8,053 nucleotides of DNA from DASUCS01 sp036275935 (lineage in GTDB: Bacteria; Actinomycetota; Acidimicrobiia; Acidimicrobiales; JACDCH01). Each line of letters begins with the position of its first letter. Within the stretch, counting starts at the first letter, position 1. Position numbers and translations under genes: made by a program. The stretch lies in contig DASUCS010000332.1 in assembly GCA_036275935.1 (NCBI GenBank), positions 1 through 8,053 on the forward strand, given 5' to 3'. Below are positions 1 through 5,922 of this stretch, piece by piece. Under the pieces are notes generated by a model that searched no databases, had not been told where the DNA came from, and worked only from the letters and a program-made list of their open reading frames with translations.

Positions 1-302
1 GCCTGGCAACCGAAGATGATCGAGGCCCACAACGAACGACCGAGGATCTCGTTGAGGAGCGCGAGCTTCAGCTGGCCGTAGCCCTGGCCCCCGAGCTCGG
101 GGCCGAGGTGCGTGGCCCACATGTCGTTGCGCCGCACCTCTTCCTTCAGCGGATCGATGATCTTGCGCTTGCGGTCGTCGAGCGGGACGAACTGCTCGTG
201 CGGGAACACGAAGTCGAGCGGCTCGATCTCCTCCCGCACGAACTCGTCAACCCAGTCGAGCTTCTTCTGGTACTCGGGCTCGGTCTCGAAATCCCACGAC
301 AT
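1..302 (-). CDS. Acyl-CoA dehydrogenase, N-terminal fragment (cut by window edge)
   Basis: This is the first 100 residues of an acyl-CoA dehydrogenase (ACAD), a flavoprotein that introduces an alpha,beta double bond into acyl-CoA. The visible part is the N-terminal helical domain: it begins MSWDFETEPEYQKKL, and residues 62-76 (WATHLGPELGGQGYG) are the typical ACAD stretch where an aromatic residue is followed by a Gly-rich turn. The last visible residues (IIFGCQA) would continue into the ACAD11/FadE2-type 'APDTGN' motif that the complete enzyme at 2526-3827 has at its residues 119-124, so the two probably belong to the same subfamily. The ATG start is supported by an AAGGGGGA Shine-Dalgarno about 5-7 nt upstream. 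The FAD-binding and catalytic parts lie outside the window, so substrate cannot be judged. It is transcribed away from the 429-722 gene. Confidence 0.88.
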   Translation of the reverse strand, partial: MSWDFETEPEYQKKLDWVDEFVREEIEPLDFVFPHEQFVPLDDRKRKIIDPLKEEVRRNDMWATHLGPELGGQGYGQLKLALLNEILGRSLWASIIFGCQ

Positions 303-428
303 GCACGATCCCCCTTGGTCGGCGCCAGATTAGGAGTCGGCTCGCGTCAGATCGTCATCACAGTTCGACGCTGGCCGGCGACCCGCCGATCGCGTGCAGG
401 ATTGTGGCGGCGCACCAGGAGGCGAAGA
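303..428. promoter_or_regulatory. Divergent intergenic region with a putative minus-strand promoter
   Basis: This 126-bp gap separates the left acyl-CoA dehydrogenase (minus) from the 429-722 gene (plus), so it should hold promoters for both. On the minus strand, TAATCT (332 down to 327) fits the TAnnnT -10 pattern of actinobacterial housekeeping promoters and would place the transcript start about 18 nt before the ATG, leaving room for the AAGGGGGA ribosome site. The -35 is poor: the nearest TGAC-containing match sits about 20 nt upstream. On the plus strand I see no convincing -10/-35 pair. An AGGAGG ribosome site is at 417-422. No tRNA, repeat or clear operator was seen. Confidence 0.35.
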
Positions 429-722
429 GTGGCGTACGCGGCGGTCATCGAGGTCAACAACAGCGGTGAGGATCCGGACGAGGGTCGGCGCGGGCTGCGC
501 GAGGAGCTGCTGCCGGTGCTCGAGGCCATGCCGGGATTCGTCTCTGCACACCTGCTGACGGCCTACGACAAAGGTCGAGGATTGGCCGTCGTCGTGTTCT
601 CGGACGTAGCCGCCGCCGAGCAACTGGCGACCAACGTGACCGTCGGACAATCACTGCGTGATGGCGTCACGGTTCTCTCCTCCGACGTCTTCGAGGTGGC
701 GGCGAGCGCGCACGCGTCCTGA
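429..722 (+). CDS. Small dimeric alpha/beta-barrel-like hypothetical protein
   Basis: A 97-residue protein starting V/M-A-Y-A-A-V-I-E-V. The layout is beta (YAAVIEV), helix (GRRGLREELLPVLEAM), then PGFVSAHLL, a beta strand GLAVVVFSD, a helix AAAEQLA, and a closing strand (VTVLSSDVFEVAA). This order, with 'MPGF' between helix and second strand, resembles ferredoxin-like dimeric alpha/beta-barrel proteins of the antibiotic-biosynthesis-monooxygenase kind. The family assignment is by eye, and catalytic function is unknown; many such small proteins have no proven activity. The GTG start at 429 is chosen because a perfect AGGAGG lies 6 nt upstream; the reading frame is open further back to 108, but that part is antisense to the left acyl-CoA dehydrogenase and has an unlike, Arg-rich composition. 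The luciferase-like gene begins 18 nt after the stop, suggesting co-transcription. Confidence 0.8.
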   Translation: MAYAAVIEVNNSGEDPDEGRRGLREELLPVLEAMPGFVSAHLLTAYDKGRGLAVVVFSDVAAAEQLATNVTVGQSLRDGVTVLSSDVFEVAASAHAS

Positions 723-740
723 CCAGACGTCACGTCTACC
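723..740. promoter_or_regulatory. Short gap carrying a 13-bp dyad (725-737)
   Basis: The 18-nt gap between the small alpha/beta-barrel gene and the luciferase-like gene is mostly filled by AGACGT-C-ACGTCT (725-737), two 6-bp inverted arms around one base. As DNA it could be an operator half-turn; as RNA it could fold as a 5-bp stem with a TCA loop just before the GTG at 741. There is no T-run, so it is not an intrinsic terminator. A dyad of this size is expected a few times by chance in 8 kb of GC-rich DNA, so only its position makes it worth recording. Confidence 0.25.
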
Positions 741-1739
741 GTGGACCGCGTGTTCACCATGCGCTTCGACCTGCGCGCGCCCGACATCGGCGCACCACGG
801 GCGGAGCTGTATGCCGCCGCGCTCGACATGGCCGCGTGGGCCGAGAGTCGCGGTTGCATGAGCGCGGTTCTGTGCGAGCACCACACGTCCGACGACGGCT
901 ACCTGCCGTCGCCGATGATCCTCGCCGCGGCGATGGCGGCTCGGACGACCACGCTGCCGATCACCATCGCCGTCGTGCTCCTCCCTCTCTATGACCCCGT
1001 GCGCTTGGCCGAGGAGATGGCGGTTCTCGACATCATCAGCAACGGCCGCGTCACCTACATCGCGGCGATCGGCTACCGACCCGTGGAGTACGAGATGTAC
1101 GGCGTCGACTTCCACGCTCGCGGCAAGCTCGCCGAACAGAAGCTCGCCGTGCTCTTGCAGGCGAAGACTGGTGAGCCCTTCGAGCACGACGGCCGCCACA
1201 TCCACGTGACGCCCGCGCCGGTGACGCCGGGCGGCCCGATGGTGATGTGGGGCGGCGGCAGTGTGGCGGCGGCACGCCGTGCTGGTCGCTTCGGGGTCGG
1301 CTTCCTCGCGCAAGGCGGAGGGCCGGAGCTACAGACTGCGTACGAACACGCGGCGATCGAGGCGGGGCACCAACCGCTGCTGTGCTTCGTCCCGCCGGCC
1401 GACACCGCGACCACTGTGTTCGTCGCCGAAGACGTGGACCGAGCGTGGGATGAGCTCGGGTCGTTCCTCATGCACGACGTCCGCGCCTACGCGAGTTGGA
1501 ACGAGGGCAACCACGACACGGCGAGCCTGTCCTTCGTCACCACTGCGGAAGAGCTGCGGGCCGAGAACCGCAGCCACCGCATCCTGGATGTCGACGAGGC
1601 CGCCGAGCTCGTGCGCGGCGGTCACCCTCTCCAGCTGCATCCACTCATCGGCGGGTTGCCGCCGGACATCGCATGGCGCTATCTGGAGACGGCGACGAAG
1701 GTCAGCGCGAACGCCACTCCACGCGCTGACCCGAGCTGA
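741..1739 (+). CDS. LLM-class (luciferase-like) oxidoreductase, probably F420- or FMN-dependent
   Basis: A 332-residue protein of the bacterial luciferase-like TIM-barrel superfamily, whose members use FMNH2 or, commonly in actinobacteria, coenzyme F420. Visible landmarks are the CEHHTSDDGYLPSP segment (residues 45-58) after the first barrel strands, the hydrophobic strand ITIAVVLLPLYDPVRLAEE (74-92), the LDIISNGR motif (96-103) with a following AAIGYRPVEYEMYGVDF, and a GGPMVMWGGGS strand and loop (164-174) where cofactor phosphate is usually held. Length is normal for the family. The GTG start at 741 has no Shine-Dalgarno; an ATG at 759 (Met7) is an alternative, also without one, so coupling to the gene ending at 722 is likely. 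Substrate is not predictable. The last 38 bp overlap the end of the opposite-strand crotonase gene. FMN versus F420 use cannot be decided by eye. Confidence 0.88.
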   Translation: MDRVFTMRFDLRAPDIGAPRAELYAAALDMAAWAESRGCMSAVLCEHHTSDDGYLPSPMILAAAMAARTTTLPITIAVVLLPLYDPVRLAEEMAVLDIISNGRVTYIAAIGYRPVEYEMYGVDFHARGKLAEQKLAVLLQAKTGEPFEHDGRHIHVTPAPVTPGGPMVMWGGGSVAAARRAGRFGVGFLAQGGGPELQTAYEHAAIEAGHQPLLCFVPPADTATTVFVAEDVDRAWDELGSFLMHDVRAYASWNEGNHDTASLSFVTTAEELRAENRSHRILDVDEAAELVRGGHPLQLHPLIGGLPPDIAWRYLETATKVSANATPRADPS

Positions 1740-2523
1740 ATCGCTCCTGACCGGCGCGGAAGGCCGCCGCGTCGGATCCGATGCGCGTGAACAGGTTGGC
1801 CAAGCCGATCGCCTGCGTTCTCGGCACCTCGAGCGCCGTCCACAGGGCTCGCATCGTCCCCTGAACCACCAGCGGCGGTGAGTCGGCGATGACTCGCGCC
1901 GCCCAGCCGGCGCGCTCGACCAACTCGTCGCGTGGCACGACCTCGGTGACCAAGCCGACTTGGCAGGCACGCTCGGCCGACATGCGTTCGTGTGCGCCGA
2001 GCAACGACAGGCGCATGATCTCCTGGAACGGCATCTTCGAGAGCATCTCGATCGGTTCGAATGCCGCGGTCATGCCGTAGGTGACGTGCGGATCGAAGAA
2101 CACTGCGTCGTCGCTCGCAATGATGAACTCGACCTCGCCGAGCATGTAGAACGCGCCGCCGCAGGCGATGCCTTGCACCGCGGCGATGACCGGCTTCCAC
2201 AGGTCGCACTGCTTCGGCCCGATGTCGCGGCCGGGATCGTCGTACATCCACGGGGTCGGGTAGCCGGGGAGGTTTCCCTCGGCCACTGCCGCGGTGTTCT
2301 CTTCGGACATCGCCTCACCGCGGTCGATGCCGGTGCAGAACGAATCGCCTTCCGCCGTGAGAACGACGCATCGGACGTCGTCGTCGTAGCGGAACGCGGT
2401 CCACGTGTCGTGGAGCTCACGCTGCATCTGTGCGTTGATGGCGTTGCGAACCTTCGGCCGGGCGAGCGACACCCACGCGACACCGTTGTCCTTGCGGACC
2501 GTGATCGTTTCGAGATCCGTCAC
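1702..2523 (-). CDS. Crotonase-fold enoyl-CoA hydratase/isomerase family protein, lacking the usual catalytic Glu pair
   Basis: A 273-residue crotonase-superfamily protein. Both oxyanion-hole segments are present: DSFCTGID (residues 60-67) and IACGGAFYML (119-128). Aligned without gaps to classical enoyl-CoA hydratase (rat mitochondrial numbering), the position of Glu144 is Tyr126 and that of Glu164 is His146, within FFDPHVTYG; Asp144 is two residues earlier. It should therefore bind acyl-CoA but may not perform simple hydration. It is about 60% identical by eye over the central 120 residues to the crotonase at 3904-4737. The start is a GTG two bases after the TAG of the upstream acyl-CoA dehydrogenase, with no separate ribosome site, implying translational coupling. 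Its 3' end overlaps the luciferase-like gene on the other strand by 38 bp. The family call is firm; the reaction is not. Confidence 0.9.
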   Translation of the reverse strand: MTDLETITVRKDNGVAWVSLARPKVRNAINAQMQRELHDTWTAFRYDDDVRCVVLTAEGDSFCTGIDRGEAMSEENTAAVAEGNLPGYPTPWMYDDPGRDIGPKQCDLWKPVIAAVQGIACGGAFYMLGEVEFIIASDDAVFFDPHVTYGMTAAFEPIEMLSKMPFQEIMRLSLLGAHERMSAERACQVGLVTEVVPRDELVERAGWAARVIADSPPLVVQGTMRALWTALEVPRTQAIGLANLFTRIGSDAAAFRAGQERFSSGQRVEWRSR

Positions 2524-2525
2524 TG

Positions 2526-3827
2526 CTACCGGCGCGGCACGTCGACGATCAGGTCGTCGGTGTTCGCCTTGTACCTGGCGATCTCGGCGCGCCCGACGAC
2601 CATGTGATGCACCTCGTCGGGACCGTCAGCGAGACGAAGCGTGCGCTGCGACGTGTAGAGGTCGGCCAGCGGCGTCCACTGCGAGATCCCGGTCGCGCCG
2701 TGGATCTGGATGGCCTGGTCGATGATCTGACACACGCGCTCGGGGACCATTGCCTTGACCGCGCTGACCCACACGCGGGCCTCGGCGTTGCCCATGAGGT
2801 CCATGGCCTTGGCCGCCTTCAACACCATCAGGCGCATGGCCTCGATCTCGATGCGCGCCCGCGCCACGAGCTCGGTGTTCTTGCCGAGTTGGATGATCGG
2901 CTTGCCGAACGCCTCACGCGACAATCCGCGCACGACCATGAGCTCCAGCGCCCGCTCGGCCGCGCCGATCGATCGCATGCAGTGATGGATGCGTCCAGGT
3001 CCGAGACGAAGCTGTGAGATCTCGAACCCGCGGCCCTCGCCGAGCAACACGTTGTCCTTCGGCACCCGTACGTCGGTGAACCGCAGATGCATGTGACCGT
3101 GCGGCGCATCGTCGTGCCCGAAGACGTGCATCGGCCCGAGGATCTCGACGCCCGGATGCGGAAGCGGCACCAGGATCTGCGACTGCTGGAGGTGCGATGA
3201 CGCGTCCGGGTTCGTCTTGACCATCACGATCATGATCCGGCAGCGCGGGTCGCCCGCGCCCGAGATGTAGTACTTCTCGCCGTTGATCACCCACTCGTCG
3301 CCGTCGAGCACGGCTCGGCACGAGACGTTCCGCGCGTCGGACGACGCCATGTCGGGCTCGGTCATCGCGTAGGCGGAGCGGATCTCGCCGTTGAGCAGTG
3401 GTGTGAGCCAGCGATCCTTCTGCTCGGGCGTGCCGACGCGTTCGAGGACCTCCATGTTCCCGGTGTCGGGGGCCGAGCAGTTCAGGCACTCCGACGCGAG
3501 CGGGTTCTTGCCGAGCTCCTGCGCGATGTACGCGTAGTCGAGGTTGCTCAGGCCTTCGCCGGTGTCGGCATCGGGCAGGAAGAAGTTCCAGAGGCCCGCT
3601 TCCTTCGCCTTGGCCTTGAGCCCGTCGAGCAGCTCGAGCTGACCTGGGCCGAAGCTCCACCGGTCTTCTCGATCCGCCCCCAACGCGAAGTACTCGGCAG
3701 TGACCGGTTCGATCTCGCCGCGGATGAAGGCCTTGACCTTCTCGAGCAACGGTCGGGCCTTGTCGGACATCGCGAGGTTGTAGAGCTCGCCTCCGTAGTC
3801 GTCGGTGTTCAGCGGGTTCGCAGGCAT
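2526..3827 (-). CDS. Acyl-CoA dehydrogenase, ACAD11/FadE2-like
   Basis: A complete 433-residue acyl-CoA dehydrogenase. Landmarks: N-terminal helical domain to about residue 125 with SAPDTGNMEVL (118-128); flavin/substrate segment YAMTEPDMASSDARN (153-167); middle beta domain with WVINGEKYYISGAGD (179-193); and C-terminal helical domain with REAFGKPIIQLGKN (304-317), QIHGATGIS (374-382) and ADGPDEVHH (400-408). Glu405 in the last motif is the likely catalytic base, as in other ACAD11-type enzymes (family knowledge, not proven here). The 'SSDARN' and 'APDTGN' segments favour the ACAD10/11-like subfamily, which in bacteria lacks the kinase-like domain of the animal proteins. The ATG at 3827 is preferred over an in-frame GTG at 3836 because GGGTGG/TAGGGT signals sit just before it. 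The crotonase gene follows after 2 nt, consistent with sequential oxidation and crotonase steps on one acyl-CoA. Confidence 0.93.
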   Translation of the reverse strand: MPANPLNTDDYGGELYNLAMSDKARPLLEKVKAFIRGEIEPVTAEYFALGADREDRWSFGPGQLELLDGLKAKAKEAGLWNFFLPDADTGEGLSNLDYAYIAQELGKNPLASECLNCSAPDTGNMEVLERVGTPEQKDRWLTPLLNGEIRSAYAMTEPDMASSDARNVSCRAVLDGDEWVINGEKYYISGAGDPRCRIMIVMVKTNPDASSHLQQSQILVPLPHPGVEILGPMHVFGHDDAPHGHMHLRFTDVRVPKDNVLLGEGRGFEISQLRLGPGRIHHCMRSIGAAERALELMVVRGLSREAFGKPIIQLGKNTELVARARIEIEAMRLMVLKAAKAMDLMGNAEARVWVSAVKAMVPERVCQIIDQAIQIHGATGISQWTPLADLYTSQRTLRLADGPDEVHHMVVGRAEIARYKANTDDLIVDVPRR

Positions 3828-3903
3828 GGGTGCCACCCTAAGCCGCGACTACTCTCCTCGCCGCGCCGATGCTGGGGCTCGCGCGACAGAGGGAGACGCG
3901 TCC
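3828..3903. promoter_or_regulatory. 76-bp divergent promoter region between the two acyl-CoA operons
   Basis: This gap must drive both the minus-strand dehydrogenase-crotonase pair and the plus-strand four-gene unit. On the minus strand TAGGGT (3840 to 3835) matches the TAnnnT -10 pattern and ends exactly 7 nt before the ATG at 3827, the spacing expected of a leaderless transcript; the same bases could instead act as a weak ribosome site. On the plus strand TACTCT (3850-3855) is a possible -10, and GAGGGAGA (3889-3896) is a good ribosome site 7 nt before the GTG at 3904. Neither has a recognisable TTGACA-type -35. GGGTG-C-CACCC (3828-3838) is a small dyad touching the minus-strand start. I do not see the KstR (TnnAACnnGTTnnA) pattern. 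Confidence 0.4.
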
Positions 3904-4737
3904 GTGGACAACCTGGAGACCCTTCTCTACGAAGAGCGCAACAGCGTCGCCATCCTGACGATGAACCGTCCGGACGTCCACAACGCGTTCAACCACCAGA
4001 TGGAAGCCGAGTTGCAGAAGGTGTGGCGTTCGCTGCGCACGAACGACGACGTGCGCGCCGTCATCTGGACGGGGGCCGGCGACAAGGCCTTCTGCACGGG
4101 CATCGATCGCGAGGAGTCGATCAAGACGTACCTCGAGGATCCGACCGGCGAGAAGCGCGGACCGGAGAACGCGGGCCGCGTGTCGACGCCGTTCATGTTC
4201 AACGATCCGGGCCTGTTCATCAATCCGAAGCAGAACGACATGTGGAAGCCGGTGATCGCCGCCGTGAACGGGATGGCGTGCGGCGGCGCCTTCTACATGC
4301 TCGGCGAGTCCGACGTCATCGTCGCCGCGGAGCACGCGACCTTCTTCGATCCGCACGTCAGCTACGGCATGGTCGCCGGCTTCGAGACGGTCCACCTGCT
4401 GCAGAAGGTTCCGTTCGGGGAGATGCTGCGCATCGCGCTGATGGGTGGCACCGAGCGCATGTCCGCCGAACGTGCCCATCAGATCGGTCTCGTGTCCGAG
4501 GTCGTGCCCGCCGAAGAGCTGATGGACCGCGCGATGTGGGTGGCCGAGGCCATCGCGTCCGCTCCCCCGCTCGCCGTCCAAGGAACGTTGCGCGCCGCGT
4601 GGATGGCCCACGAGCACTTCCGCCGCGATGCCCTCGCGCAGATCTCGATGATCGTCTCCCTCGGCACCCAGTACGAGAACATCGCCGCCGGCCAGGACAG
4701 CTTCCACGGTCGCCGGGAGAAGCCCCGCATCCGGTGA
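3904..4737 (+). CDS. Crotonase-fold enoyl-CoA hydratase/isomerase family protein, paralogue of the 1702-2523 gene
   Basis: A 277-residue crotonase. Oxyanion-hole segments are KAFCTGID (61-68) and MACGGAFYML (124-133). As in its paralogue on the other strand, classical hydratase Glu144 and Glu164 are replaced, by Tyr131 and His151, with Asp149 in the FFDPHVSYG segment. The C-terminal segment (LGTQYENIAAGQDSF, 253-267) is a helix typical of crotonase trimer contacts. The start is GTG 3904, supported by GAGGGAGA 7 nt upstream; the frame is open back to 3805, but that part covers the divergent promoter region. It leads the four-gene operon, and its TGA overlaps the next gene's GTG (GTGA at 4734-4737). 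It probably acts on the enoyl-CoA made by the dehydrogenases beside it. Whether it hydrates, isomerises or hydrolyses cannot be told from sequence. Confidence 0.92.
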   Translation: MDNLETLLYEERNSVAILTMNRPDVHNAFNHQMEAELQKVWRSLRTNDDVRAVIWTGAGDKAFCTGIDREESIKTYLEDPTGEKRGPENAGRVSTPFMFNDPGLFINPKQNDMWKPVIAAVNGMACGGAFYMLGESDVIVAAEHATFFDPHVSYGMVAGFETVHLLQKVPFGEMLRIALMGGTERMSAERAHQIGLVSEVVPAEELMDRAMWVAEAIASAPPLAVQGTLRAAWMAHEHFRRDALAQISMIVSLGTQYENIAAGQDSFHGRREKPRIR

Positions 4738-5912
4738 ACCTCGCCGACACACCGGAAGAAGCCGCCTTCCGCGACGAGCTGCGCGGCTGGCTGGCCGATG
4801 TGCTGCCGACGCAGCCCCCCAAGCCACCGATCGACGACTGGCCGGCGCGGCGCGCCCACGACATGGCGTGGCAACGCAAGCTGTTCGACGCTGGTTACGC
4901 CGGCATCTCGTGGCCGACGGAGCACGGCGGCCGCGGCGCGAGCCCCAACGAGGAGCTGATCTTCCTCGAAGAGACCGAGCGCGCCGGTGCGCCCTACGTC
5001 GGGTGCGGCTTCGTCGGCAACCTTCACGCCGGCCCGACGATCGCCGCAGAGGCCTCCGACGAGCAGCGAGCCCGGTACCTGCCGTCGATCCTGAAGGGCG
5101 ACGCCGTGTGGTGTCAGGGTTTCAGCGAACCCGACGCGGGGTCCGATCTCGCCAGCCTGCGCACCCGGGCCGTGCGGGACGGTGATCACTACGTCGTCAC
5201 CGGTCACAAGATCTGGACGTCGCACGCGCAGGTTGCGGACCACTGCGAGCTCCTCATCCGCACCGACCCCGACGCGCCCAAGCACAAGGGCATCACGTGG
5301 GTCGTGATGGACATGGACTCGCCCGGCATCGAGCTCCAGCCGTTGGAGACGCTGCTCGGGGTGGCCGACTTCAACGAGATGTTCCTCGACGAGGTGCGCA
5401 TACCGGTCTCCAACCGCGTCGGCGACGAGAACGACGGATGGCGCGTCGCCATGGTCACGTTCTCGTTCGAGCGTGGCACCGCGTTCGTCTCGGAGCTACT
5501 GGCATCCATGCGGCTGGTCGACGATCTCCAAGCGATTGCCGAGACGAACGGAGCATGGTCCGACGGATCGGTGCGGCGCGAGCTCGCCATCATTCGTGCG
5601 CAACTCGACGCGCAGTGGGCGCTCACGAAGCGAAACGTGTCGAAGGCGCAACGGGGTGGCACCGTCGGCGTCGGCGGCTCGATCTTCAAGCTCGCCTACC
5701 ACGACACCCGCACCCGTCTCGGCGAGCTCGCGTCGCGTGTGTTGGGTCGTGCGTCGCTCGCGCTCGACGACCCGGCTGGTCTTTCACGCTCCGGGCTCGA
5801 TCACGTGGAGGAACGTCTGTACGCACTCTCACTGTCGATTGCCGCCGGTACCGAGCAGATCCAACGCAACATCGTGGGCGAGCGCTTGCTCGGACTGCCG
5901 AAGGAACGCTGA
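4734..5912 (+). CDS. Acyl-CoA dehydrogenase, full-length (alpha-type) subunit of a probable heteromeric enzyme
   Basis: A 392-residue acyl-CoA dehydrogenase with all three domains. Landmarks: YAGISWPTEHGGRGAS (55-70) in the N-terminal domain; flavin/substrate segment WCQGFSEPDAGSDLASL (126-142); YVVTGHKIWTSHA (153-165) in the beta domain; FSFERGTAF (243-251); and the closing AAGTEQIQRNIVGERLLGLP (370-389). Glu246 in the ERGT segment sits where the catalytic base lies in the steroid-degrading ChsE4 (FadE26) subunit, reported as Glu247 as I recall; the usual C-terminal Glu position is not of the classic YEGT form. This, together with the short dehydrogenase-like gene 10 nt downstream, suggests an alpha2beta2 enzyme. 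The start is a GTG overlapping the upstream TGA by 4 nt, with a distant GGGAGA about 14 nt before it, so translation is probably coupled. Substrate is unproven; bulky or branched acyl-CoA is an inference. Confidence 0.92.
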   Translation: MNLADTPEEAAFRDELRGWLADVLPTQPPKPPIDDWPARRAHDMAWQRKLFDAGYAGISWPTEHGGRGASPNEELIFLEETERAGAPYVGCGFVGNLHAGPTIAAEASDEQRARYLPSILKGDAVWCQGFSEPDAGSDLASLRTRAVRDGDHYVVTGHKIWTSHAQVADHCELLIRTDPDAPKHKGITWVVMDMDSPGIELQPLETLLGVADFNEMFLDEVRIPVSNRVGDENDGWRVAMVTFSFERGTAFVSELLASMRLVDDLQAIAETNGAWSDGSVRRELAIIRAQLDAQWALTKRNVSKAQRGGTVGVGGSIFKLAYHDTRTRLGELASRVLGRASLALDDPAGLSRSGLDHVEERLYALSLSIAAGTEQIQRNIVGERLLGLPKER

Positions 5913-5922
5913 AGGGACGCCG

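Noticed and set aside
108..428. N-terminal extension of the small alpha/beta-barrel gene back to 108
   Set aside because: It is antisense to the left acyl-CoA dehydrogenase and its promoter region, is unlike the rest in composition, and a perfect AGGAGG supports the GTG at 429.
651..1313. Minus-strand open frame (220 codons) opposite the luciferase-like gene
   Set aside because: Low-complexity His/Arg/Asp/Gly composition; the plus strand encodes a clear LLM-family protein.
3805..3903. N-terminal extension of the plus-strand crotonase back to 3805
   Set aside because: It would overlap the start of the divergent dehydrogenase gene and its promoter; crotonase homology begins after GTG 3904, which has a good ribosome site.
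3891..3903. KstR- or FadR-like operator in the divergent region
   Set aside because: No AAC...GTT-type dyad with the required flanks was found; only the small GGGTGcCACCC dyad is present.
4023..4733. Upstream extension of the full-length dehydrogenase frame through the crotonase gene
   Set aside because: The extension is Arg-rich out-of-frame sequence of the crotonase; ACAD homology starts right after GTG 4734.
3838..4827. Long minus-strand open frame (329 codons) opposite the 3904-4737 crotonase
   Set aside because: It mirrors the codon pattern of the crotonase gene, has an Arg/His/Gly-rich composition with no family motifs, and runs through the divergent promoter region; typical of high-GC shadow frames.
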